Shown here one piece after another: positions 14,838-20,073 of a stretch of DNA of 20,073 bases. Source of the stretch: an uncultured Novosphingobium sp. Lineage in GTDB: Bacteria > Pseudomonadota > Alphaproteobacteria > Sphingomonadales > Sphingomonadaceae. Below the pieces are notes generated by a model. It saw only the letters and a program-made list of their open reading frames with translations. It made no database searches and was not told the origin of the DNA. A program made the position numbers and the translations under genes. Each line of letters starts with the position of its first letter. The stretch's first letter is position 1. Where the stretch lies: NCBI GenBank assembly GCA_937897535.1, contig CALCQB010000316.1, positions 1 through 20,073 of the forward strand. Direction: 5' to 3'.

Positions 14838-14927
14838 ATCCTCAGGTCCTTTTGTGTCGCGCCCCCTATCGGCGCTTTGGCCGGGCTGCTAACCACTCGG
14901 CGGAATTTTGGCAAGCGGGACGCGGCA

Positions 14928-15545
14928 ATGGGTTTGAGTGCGAAGCAGATCAAGGCCGGGCTCGATGCGGTCGGGGCGCTGGAACCCAGGATCGCGGTAG
15001 CGGTCGAACGGGTCGGCTATCCCGAGCCGCGGATCCGGCCAACCGGGCACGGCACCTTGATGCGGACCATCGTCGGCCAACAGGTCAGCGTCGCCGCCGC
15101 TGCCTCGATGTGGCGCAAGTTCGAGGCGCATGTCGGCGAACAGCTCGACCCGCACCGCGTGCTCGATTCCGATTTCGACACCCTGCGCGCCTGCGGGCTT
15201 TCCCGGCAGAAACAGGGCTATATGCGGTCCTTGTGCGAGCTGGTGGTCAGCGGCGGGCTCGATTTCGACAGCCTGCCCAAGGACGACGAGGAAGCGATTG
15301 CCCAGCTGACCCAAATCAAGGGCATCGGGCGCTGGTCGGCCGAAATCTACCTGCTGTTCGCCGAAGGCCGACCCGACATCTGGCCGGCCGGCGATCTGGC
15401 GGTCCAGGCCGGACTCGGCAAGCTGCTCGGGCTGGAGGAACGCCCCAGCGAAAAGGCCACCCGCGCGCTGGCCGAAGCCTGGCGCCCGCACCGCGGCGCG
15501 GCGGCGATCTTCACCTGGCATTGCTATAACAACCCGGCGCTGTAA
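14928..15545 (+). CDS. DNA-3-methyladenine glycosylase II-like (AlkA, HhH-GPD family)
   Basis: The protein is 205 residues, the size of short bacterial AlkA-type glycosylases without the N-terminal domain of E. coli AlkA (282). Such enzymes cut alkylated bases from DNA to start base excision repair. TLMRTIVGQQVSVAAAASMW (43-62) is typical of the family, the helix-hairpin-helix LTQIKGIGRWSA is at 127-138, and the catalytic aspartate is D156 in WPAGDLAVQ. There is no C-terminal Cys-x6-Cys iron-sulfur motif, so it is not an EndoIII/MutY type. The frame opens at a TTG at 14877. The ATG at 14928 has GCGGGA 7 nt upstream and removes an atypical Arg-rich lead. Confidence 0.9.
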   Translation: MGLSAKQIKAGLDAVGALEPRIAVAVERVGYPEPRIRPTGHGTLMRTIVGQQVSVAAAASMWRKFEAHVGEQLDPHRVLDSDFDTLRACGLSRQKQGYMRSLCELVVSGGLDFDSLPKDDEEAIAQLTQIKGIGRWSAEIYLLFAEGRPDIWPAGDLAVQAGLGKLLGLEERPSEKATRALAEAWRPHRGAAAIFTWHCYNNPAL

Positions 15546-15551
15546 GCACTG

Positions 15552-15567
15552 CTGACAGCAATGTCAG
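15552..15567. promoter_or_regulatory. Perfect palindrome CTGACA-GCAA-TGTCAG before the SDR gene
   Basis: A 6-bp perfect inverted repeat with a 4-nt centre lies in the 41-nt gap between the glycosylase stop and the SDR start, 19 nt before the start. As DNA it has the size and symmetry of a TetR-family operator. As RNA it is a small hairpin with a GCAA tetraloop. There is no T-run, so it is not a standard terminator. No regulator gene adjoins it. Confidence 0.4.
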
Positions 15568-15586
15568 TTCGATTCGGGAGAGAGCC

Positions 15587-16393
15587 GTGACCAGCCGCAA
15601 GACCATTTTCATCACCGGTGGCGGATCGGGCATCGGCCGGGCGGTGGCGTTGAAGTTCGGCGGCCAGGGCTGGTTCGTCGGGCTGGCCGATATCAATGAA
15701 GCTGGCGCGCGCGAGACAGCCGCGATGCTGCCAGCCGGGCAAAGCTCGGTCCACCAGCTTGACGTGCGCGATCGCGGCGGCTGGGACAGCGCGCTGGCCG
15801 ATTGCGCGGCCGCGGCTGGCGGCAGGATCGACGTGGTCTTCAACAACGCCGGAATCCCGCTGGGCGGCGCACTGATCGACAATTCCGCTGCCGAAATCGA
15901 GCGCTGCATCGACATCAACCTCAAGGGCGTGTTCTTCGGCGCGCAGGCGGCGCATCCTTGGCTAAAGGCCAGCGCGCCGGGTTCGTGCCTGCTCAACACC
16001 GCCAGCGCGGCCGGGATCTATGGCGTGGCCGGATCGTCGGTCTATTCGGCGACCAAGTTCGGGGTCCGCGCGCTGACCGAAGCGCTCGACGGCGAATGGC
16101 ACGCCGACGGGATCACGGTGCGCGATCTGCTGCCGGCCTTCATCGATACCCCGCTGCTCGACCAGAACCCCAACGCCCGGACCAACGGCGGAATCCGCGA
16201 ACGGGTCAAGGAAGCCGGGCTCGAAATCTCGCCGGTCGGGGATGTTGCCGAGGCGGCCTGGGCAGCGGTCCACGGCGACAAGCTGCACACCCTGGTCGGC
16301 AAGACCGCCCGGCAGGCGTGGTTTGCGGCACGCTGGCTGCGGGGCCGGATGCGCCAGCGCTCGCAGGCTTTTGTCAGGTCGATGGGGGACTAG
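15587..16393 (+). CDS. Short-chain dehydrogenase/reductase (SDR), substrate unknown
   Basis: The protein is 268 residues, a classical SDR that would reduce or oxidise a carbonyl or alcohol with NAD(P)(H). The nucleotide-binding motif is TGGGSGIG (10-17), followed by D60-V61 after strand 3 and NNAG (86-89). The catalytic set is S140 and YSATK with Y153 and K157. The acidic residue after strand 2 (D35) suggests NAD(H) preference. The C-terminus after about 240 is basic and hydrophobic (WFAARWLRGRMRQR) and might touch the membrane. The start is GTG at 15587 with GGAG 6 nt upstream. It meets the phhB gene tail to tail with only 3 nt between stops. The substrate cannot be told from the sequence. 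Confidence 0.9.
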   Translation: MTSRKTIFITGGGSGIGRAVALKFGGQGWFVGLADINEAGARETAAMLPAGQSSVHQLDVRDRGGWDSALADCAAAAGGRIDVVFNNAGIPLGGALIDNSAAEIERCIDINLKGVFFGAQAAHPWLKASAPGSCLLNTASAAGIYGVAGSSVYSATKFGVRALTEALDGEWHADGITVRDLLPAFIDTPLLDQNPNARTNGGIRERVKEAGLEISPVGDVAEAAWAAVHGDKLHTLVGKTARQAWFAARWLRGRMRQRSQAFVRSMGD

Positions 16394-16396
16394 CGC

Positions 16397-16687
16397 TCAC
16401 AGGTAACCCTCGATCGCCCGCGCCATCTCGGCATCGCGGGCCGAGAGGCCGTCAGCGTCATGCGTGGTCAGGGTAATCTCGACCCGGTTGTAGACGTTGA
16501 ACCATTCGGGGTGATGATCGGCCTTGTCGGCATGGAGCGCGACTCGAGTCATGAAGCCGAACGCCGCGTTGAAATCGGCGAACTTGAACGTGCGCAGGAT
16601 TGCCTTGCCGTCTGCGCGCAATGTCCAATCGGGCAGTTCGGCGAGTAGAATGGCAGTTTCAGCGGATGTAAGGCGGGGGATCGGCAT
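16397..16687 (-). CDS. phhB: 4a-hydroxytetrahydrobiopterin dehydratase (pterin-4a-carbinolamine dehydratase)
   Basis: The protein is 96 residues, the normal length. This enzyme dehydrates 4a-hydroxytetrahydrobiopterin, recycling the pterin cofactor of phenylalanine hydroxylase, and related proteins support molybdopterin enzymes. The family core KADHHPEWFNVYNRVEITLTTH (55-76) with the active-site histidines H58, H59 and H76 is intact. The frame runs upstream to a GTG at 16723 inside a repeat. The ATG at 16687 gives the usual N-terminus. No phenylalanine hydroxylase gene is in the window, so its partner is unknown. Only 30 nt separate the start from a large inverted repeat, so its promoter must lie in or beyond that repeat, or it is read from the gene upstream. 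Confidence 0.93.
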   Translation of the reverse strand: MPIPRLTSAETAILLAELPDWTLRADGKAILRTFKFADFNAAFGFMTRVALHADKADHHPEWFNVYNRVEITLTTHDADGLSARDAEMARAIEGYL

Positions 16688-16717
16688 GAAGCCGAGCTTA
16701 GGTTGCAAACCCCAGTT

Positions 16718-16855
16718 CGTCACCCTGAACTTGTTTCAGGGCCCATCGGGCCGATTGCCCCTTGCCAGGTCGAGACACCCAACCGCGCGGCTTCGTGCGC
16801 TGGCACGCTTCGATTCGGATGGCGAAATGGGCCCTGAAACAAGTTCAGGGTGACG
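16718..16855. repeat. Perfect 29-nt inverted repeat (REP-like pair)
   Basis: Positions 16718-16746 and 16827-16855 are exact reverse complements over 29 nt, separated by 80 nt. Each arm contains its own small palindrome, CCCTGAA-cttgt-TTCAGGG. Chance translations give VTLNLFQG and MGPETSSG, strings I know from intergenic repeats of sphingomonads. The pair therefore looks like a REP doublet (BIME-like). It fills most of the 192-nt gap between the acyltransferase stop and the phhB start, both on the minus strand, and could fold into a strong RNA hairpin that limits read-through. Confidence 0.9.
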
Positions 16856-16879
16856 GGTTTTTGAGGTTTGAGCTGAACG

Positions 16880-17983
16880 CTAAGCCTTGGCCTGCGCCAG
16901 TTCCGCGCCTTCACCCCGCCGTGCGGTTGCCCGGTCCAGCCAGCGCCGCACCGCCGGCGTGTGCCGTTCGGTCAGCTGTGCGATCCCCGCGCAGAGCACC
17001 AGCGTGGCCGCGATCGGGGCAAGCACCCACCATGGCCCGTCCGGCAAGGCCGGCCCGAACCGCGCCATCCAGGCGAGCAACGGATAGTGGAACAGGTAGA
17101 GGCTGAACGAGAACCCCGCTGCCCAGCGGATCGGCACCTCCCAGCGCTCCAGCCAGTCGGTCGCCAGCCCAGCCAGCGGGCGCAGCGCGGCCAGCGCGAC
17201 CACCACGGTCAAGGCCAGCGGATAGTCGCTCAGCACCCATTCCGACATGTTCAGCGAGAACGGCACCTGATCGCGCAGCCACAACAGCGCCTTGAGATCG
17301 AACAGCCGGATCACCTGAAGCATGGCCGCGCAGCCGAGCAGGTAGAGCACGCCCTGCCGCGCCGACAGGCTGCGCGCCCAGCCCGAACGGTTGAGCCAGG
17401 CCCCGGCCAGCCACAGCGGGAACAGCAGCAGCACGTTGAACCCGGCCAGCAAGGCCAGCGCCGCGACTGCCGCGATCCGCTTCCAACCGCTCAGGAAGGA
17501 CCCGGCGCCGAACAGCGCGTAGTACCAGACCTCGTAACACAGCGACCAATACGGCAGGTTGCCCCAGGTCGGCGCGCCCAACAAAGGCGACTGGCTAAGG
17601 AAGGTCAGGCTGGTCGCGACCGAGCGCAGCCCCTCGGCGGCAATGCCGGCGGGGAGCGGGCCATCCAGCGCACGCATCGCGGCATAGCCCAGCGCCGCCA
17701 GCAGCACCGCCGGCACCGCCACCGGCCCGATCCGCGCGGCCCGGGCGATGGCATAGTCGCGCAACGAGGTGCGACGGCGCAGCGCCGAATCCGCGATCAC
17801 CAGCCCGGACAGCACGAAGAACACGATCACGCTGCCGTGGCTCAGCCGCAGGGTGAACGGCATCGCCTCCTTCAGGTCATAGAACTCCGCCGCGTGCGGG
17901 GCGAGCACGCCCAGCGCCGACAGAAACCGCAAGCCATCAAGCGCGATCGACAGCGGCCGGGTGATGAAGCGATCGGCTTCCAT
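16880..17983 (-). CDS. Acyltransferase-3 (OafA/YrhL-like) membrane protein
   Basis: The protein is 367 residues with about ten membrane segments. AT3 proteins move acyl groups, often acetyl, onto sugars of surface polysaccharides or other extracytoplasmic acceptors. Family marks are the N-terminal LDGLRFLSALGVLAPH with the conserved histidine H30, FFVLSG (55-60), RAARIGP (81-87), and WSLCYEVWYY, which corresponds to WSLxxEExFY. Near the C-terminus LYLFHYPLL is also typical. There is no fused SGNH domain. No polysaccharide genes are near, so the acceptor is unknown. It is divergent from ccmA across an 87-nt gap. No good ribosome-binding site precedes its ATG at 17983. Confidence 0.9.
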   Translation of the reverse strand: MEADRFITRPLSIALDGLRFLSALGVLAPHAAEFYDLKEAMPFTLRLSHGSVIVFFVLSGLVIADSALRRRTSLRDYAIARAARIGPVAVPAVLLAALGYAAMRALDGPLPAGIAAEGLRSVATSLTFLSQSPLLGAPTWGNLPYWSLCYEVWYYALFGAGSFLSGWKRIAAVAALALLAGFNVLLLFPLWLAGAWLNRSGWARSLSARQGVLYLLGCAAMLQVIRLFDLKALLWLRDQVPFSLNMSEWVLSDYPLALTVVVALAALRPLAGLATDWLERWEVPIRWAAGFSFSLYLFHYPLLAWMARFGPALPDGPWWVLAPIAATLVLCAGIAQLTERHTPAVRRWLDRATARRGEGAELAQAKA

Positions 17984-18035
17984 GGCTGCTGGGCTAACGG
18001 AATATGGTGAAGGTTCGGTTTAGGGCTGCAACCTT

Positions 18036-18083
18036 GGCAGGTGCGCCCCTTTGCCCTATCGCGCTGGCCGATGGGCACCTGCC
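18036..18083. repeat. 9-bp inverted repeat around the ccmA start
   Basis: GGCAGGTGC (18036-18044) and GCACCTGCC (18075-18083) are exact reverse complements with a 30-nt loop. The ccmA ATG (18071-18073) lies just before the second arm, so in RNA the stem would place the start codon at the base of the loop. It could affect translation or simply be chance. Confidence 0.35.
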
Positions 18084-18736
18084 GACTTTCCGCCACCGAC
18101 CTCGCCTGCCGCCGCGGCGACCGGCTGCTGTTCGCGCGGCTATCGTTCGCGCTGGAACCGGGTCAGGCACTGCAACTGGCGGGATCGAACGGGATCGGCA
18201 AATCGAGCCTGATCCGCATCCTCGCCGGGCTGCTCGCGCCCTATGCCGGAACGGTCGAGCGCGAGGGCGGGCTGGGCCTGCTTGACGAACGCCCGGCGCT
18301 CGATCCGCACCTGCCGCTAGGCCGGGCGCTGGCGTTCTGGCAGGCGATCGACGGCGCGGCGGACAATCGCGCGGAGCGGCTCGGCCTGTCCGACCTGCTC
18401 GACATTCCGGTCCGCTACCTTTCGACCGGACAGAAGAAGCGCGCCGCGCTGGCCCGGCTGATCGGCCAGCAGGCCCCGATCTGGCTGCTCGACGAGCCGC
18501 TCAACGGGCTCGATACCAAAGGCGTCGCGCTGGTCGAGGAACTGGCGGCGGAGCATTGCCAATCCGGCGGAATCGCGGTGATCGCCTCGCACCAGCCGTT
18601 CGCCCTGCCCGGCCTGGCACGGATCGAGCTTTCCGATTTCCTCCCCTCCCCAGCGGGGAGGGGTCGGGGGTGGGGGATCGACGCCAGCGGGGAACCCCCA
18701 CCCCAACCCCTCCCCAGCGGGGAGGGGCTTTCATGA
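18071..18736 (+). CDS. ccmA: Haem exporter ATP-binding protein CcmA with repeat-encoded C-terminus
   Basis: CcmA is the ATPase of the CcmAB(CD) ABC transporter needed for cytochrome c maturation, where ATP hydrolysis frees holo-CcmE. The protein is 221 residues. Walker A GSNGIGKSS is at 38-46, the signature LSTGQ at 117-121, Walker B IWLLDEP at 137-143 and the switch histidine H174. The conserved part ends near F190. Residues about 191-221 (LPSPAGRGRG...PSGEGLS) are the translation of a palindromic repeat and not part of the family, which is normally about 200 residues. The ATG at 18071 is chosen over a GTG at 18041 because the usual N-terminus begins close to it; neither has a strong ribosome-binding site. 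The TGA stop overlaps the ccmB start as ATGA. Confidence 0.92.
   Translation: MGTCRLSATDLACRRGDRLLFARLSFALEPGQALQLAGSNGIGKSSLIRILAGLLAPYAGTVEREGGLGLLDERPALDPHLPLGRALAFWQAIDGAADNRAERLGLSDLLDIPVRYLSTGQKKRAALARLIGQQAPIWLLDEPLNGLDTKGVALVEELAAEHCQSGGIAVIASHQPFALPGLARIELSDFLPSPAGRGRGWGIDASGEPPPQPLPSGEGLS
18643..18727. repeat. Palindromic repeat element inserted in the 3' end of ccmA
   Basis: Two identical 21-nt hairpins, each with 9-bp arms CCCCTCCCC/GGGGAGGGG around an AGC loop, lie at 18643-18663 and 18707-18727. Between them, G-rich (18664-18676) and C-rich (18695-18706) stretches pair with each other almost completely, so the whole element is one long near-perfect inverted repeat centred near 18685. 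Translation gives SPAGRGRGWG...PLPSGEG, a string known from dispersed intergenic repeats of sphingomonads and related bacteria. Here it is in frame with ccmA and has no stop, so it extends the protein. Confidence 0.9.
18719..18732 (+). promoter_or_regulatory. ccmB ribosome-binding site supplied by the repeat
   Basis: The last arm of the repeat reads GGGGAGGGG and is followed by CTTTC and the ccmB ATG. GGAG at 18721-18724 lies 8 nt, and the following GAGG 7 nt, before the ATG, a strong Shine-Dalgarno match. The same bases are half of a 9-bp hairpin, so the site may be partly hidden unless ribosomes translating ccmA open it. Confidence 0.65.
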
Positions 18737-19389
18737 GCGCATTCCTCACACTACTCCGCCGCGACCTCACGCAATTGCTGCTCGGTGGACGGCGCGGCGG
18801 GGCCTTGCTGCCGGTGCTGTTCTTCCTCGCGGTGGCGATGCTCTATCCCTTTGCGGTCGGCCCCGATGCGCCGGTGCTGGCGCGGACCGGCGGCGGGGTG
18901 ATCTGGGTCGCCGCGCTGCTCGCCGCGATCCTTCCGCTTGACCGACTGATCGAGCCCGATCTCGAACTCGGGATGTTCGACCAGTGGTCGCTGCGCGGGA
19001 TTTCAGAGGAACTGCTGGTTACGGTCCGGGTGCTGGCCCACTGGCTCAGCTTTGGCCCACCGCTGATGCTGGCGGCGCTTCCCGCCGCTGCACTGGTCGG
19101 CATCGACGGCAAGACGTTGCGGCTGGTCGAACTGGGCCTGCTCGCGGGAACCCCCGGCCTCGCCGCGCTCGGCGTGCTGGTTGCTGCGCTCACCGCCGGC
19201 CTGCGCGGTGGGGCAGCGCTCGGCGGGCTGCTGGCGATCCCGCTGGCGGTGCCGCTGCTGGTGTTCGGCGCAGGCAGCCTGGCGCCGGGCGGAGAAAGCG
19301 GCCTCGGCCTGACCGCCGCGTTCAGCCTGGTGCTGCTGGCGCTGACCCCCTTCGCAGCCGGAGCAGCGATCCGGCAGGGTCGGGGTTAA
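18733..19389 (+). CDS. ccmB: Haem exporter permease CcmB
   Basis: CcmB is a membrane subunit of the cytochrome c maturation ABC transporter and partners CcmA. The protein is 218 residues, the usual length, with about six membrane helices. It starts MSAFLTLLRRDL, and then has FFLAVAMLYPFAVGPD and LPLDRLIEPDLELGMFDQW (about 69-87), typical of the family. The ATG at 18733 overlaps the ccmA stop as ATGA, so coupling has been kept despite the repeat just upstream. ccmC, ccmD, ccmE and the haem lyase genes are not in the window. The stop is followed within 7 nt by an inverted repeat. Confidence 0.94.
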   Translation: MSAFLTLLRRDLTQLLLGGRRGGALLPVLFFLAVAMLYPFAVGPDAPVLARTGGGVIWVAALLAAILPLDRLIEPDLELGMFDQWSLRGISEELLVTVRVLAHWLSFGPPLMLAALPAAALVGIDGKTLRLVELGLLAGTPGLAALGVLVAALTAGLRGGAALGGLLAIPLAVPLLVFGAGSLAPGGESGLGLTAAFSLVLLALTPFAAGAAIRQGRG

Positions 19390-19576
19390 GAAAGAGGGTT
19401 CACGCAGAGGCGCAGAGAAGAAAGGGGAGGCGCAGAGGAGTTGTTTTGAGCCGAAGGCTCAGCTTCCTTGTCAAATGTTTCGGCGTGCACTGCCGATTTG
19501 GAGAAAGGCGGCTTCGCCGCAGAAGCTAAATCTCTGCGCCCTTGCTTTCTTCTCTGCGCCTCTGCGTGAACCCCCT
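19390..19576. repeat. Large inverted repeat filling the ccmB/map convergent gap
   Basis: Positions 19396-19424 and 19545-19573 are exact reverse complements over 29 nt. With one small gap, pairing continues inward to about 19439 and 19532, giving arms of roughly 43 nt and a loop of about 90 nt. The loop holds two smaller hairpins, TGAGCC-GAA-GGCTCA at 19447-19461 and GCGGC-TTC-GCCGC at 19508-19520. Chance translation gives HAEAQRRK, a string typical of a repeat dispersed in sphingomonad genomes. The element occupies the whole space between the two stop codons and probably acts as a two-way terminator. Confidence 0.9.
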
Positions 19577-20073
19577 TTAATAAGGCGGCTTGTCCAGTCC
19601 CTTCGGGCTCGCGGTGAAGATCTCGCACCCATCCTCGGTAATCCCGATCGAGTGCTCGAACTGTGCCGACAACGACCGATCGCGGGTCACCGCCGTCCAG
19701 CCGTCTTCGAGCAGCTTCACCCCCGGCTTGCCGAGGTTGATCATCGGTTCGATCGTGAAGAACATCCCCGGTTTCAGTTCCGGCCCGGTCCCGGCCCGCG
19801 CAGCGTGGACCACTTCGGGGGCATCATGGAACAGCCGGCCGAGGCCGTGCCCGCAAAATTCGCGAACCACGCCATAACGAAATCCTTCGGCATGCTTCTG
19901 GATCGCCGCGCCGATATCGCCCAGCCGTGCGCCGGGGCGAGCGAGGTCGATCCCCAGCATCAGGCATTCATAAGTCACATCGACCAGCCGCCTCGCCTTG
20001 ATCCCGACATCGCCGACCAGGTACATCCGGCTGGAATCGCCGTGCCAGCCATCGAGCAGCGGGGTCACGTCGA
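19577..20073 (-). CDS. map: Methionine aminopeptidase type I, C-terminal part (cut by window edge)
   Basis: This metalloenzyme removes the initiator methionine from new proteins. The last 165 residues are visible; the usual length is about 250-280, so the N-terminal part lies beyond the right edge. All five metal ligands are present: the two aspartates of DVTPLLDGWHGD (the first is encoded at 20069-20071), the histidine of CGHGLGRLFH, the glutamate of FFTIEPM and the glutamate of AQFEHSIG. The tail EIFTASPKGLDKPPY is typical of alphaproteobacterial MetAPs. The gene ends TAA at 19577, 3 nt from the arm of a large inverted repeat. It converges with ccmB. Confidence 0.96.
   Translation of the reverse strand, partial: DVTPLLDGWHGDSSRMYLVGDVGIKARRLVDVTYECLMLGIDLARPGARLGDIGAAIQKHAEGFRYGVVREFCGHGLGRLFHDAPEVVHAARAGTGPELKPGMFFTIEPMINLGKPGVKLLEDGWTAVTRDRSLSAQFEHSIGITEDGCEIFTASPKGLDKPPY

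Noticed and set aside
16524..16914. Short frames on both strands containing VTLNLFQG and GPETSSG
   Set aside because: They arise from the REP-like arms and overlap phhB or the acyltransferase end.
16961..18010. 349-residue plus-strand frame opposite the acyltransferase
   Set aside because: Gln/Arg-rich shadow; the minus strand encodes a clear AT3 membrane protein.
19386..19628. 80-residue minus-strand frame containing HAEAQRRK
   Set aside because: It is the translation of the inverted repeat and overlaps the end of map; such frames are common false genes in repeats.
1..20073. CRISPR array, tRNA, rRNA, transposase or prophage genes
   Set aside because: None was seen on either strand; repeats present are palindromic intergenic elements without spacers or transposase genes.

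Overview
The window comes from a GC-rich alphaproteobacterium, most likely of the order Sphingomonadales (Novosphingobium, Erythrobacter or Sphingomonas relatives). The signs are the protein sequences, the complete division and cell-wall (dcw) cluster, and three palindromic repeat families whose chance translations (HAEAQRR..., VTLNLFQG..., SPAGRGRG...) are familiar from sphingomonad genomes. This placement rests on recognition; no search was run.

Positions 1-12000, all on the minus strand, hold the dcw cluster in transcription order mraZ, rsmH, ftsL, ftsI, murE, murF, mraY, murD, ftsW, murG and murC; murC is cut by the left edge. Together they control the cluster (MraZ), methylate 16S rRNA (RsmH), build UDP-MurNAc-pentapeptide (MurC, D, E, F), make lipid I and lipid II (MraY, MurG), and polymerise and cross-link septal peptidoglycan (FtsW, FtsI, FtsL). 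Eight of the ten gene junctions are ATGA overlaps, one is TGATG, and only murF-mraY has a gap (8 nt). Positions 12001-12341 are the one long gene-free stretch. It is the AT-rich control region of the cluster, with a promoter-like sequence, four GANTC (CcrM) sites, a CtrA-like site, phased GGGAT repeats resembling MraZ boxes, and a leader with three hairpins.

Positions 12342-14837 (minus) hold a [2Fe-2S] ferredoxin gene, a cysteine-synthase-like gene, a small one-helix membrane protein and a membrane-anchored GldG/DUF4350-like protein. Positions 14928-16393 (plus) hold an AlkA-family DNA glycosylase and an SDR oxidoreductase. A pterin dehydratase (phhB) and an acyltransferase-3 membrane protein follow on the minus strand, separated by a perfect 29-nt inverted repeat. 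ccmA and ccmB (plus) encode two parts of the haem/cytochrome c maturation ABC transporter. The methionine aminopeptidase gene (minus) is cut by the right edge and is separated from ccmB by a second large inverted repeat.

I see no wholly new system. The most unusual features are the repeat element that encodes the last ~31 residues of CcmA and also supplies the ccmB ribosome-binding site, the dense cell-cycle-type site array upstream of mraZ, and the orphan GldG-like gene next to the dcw cluster.
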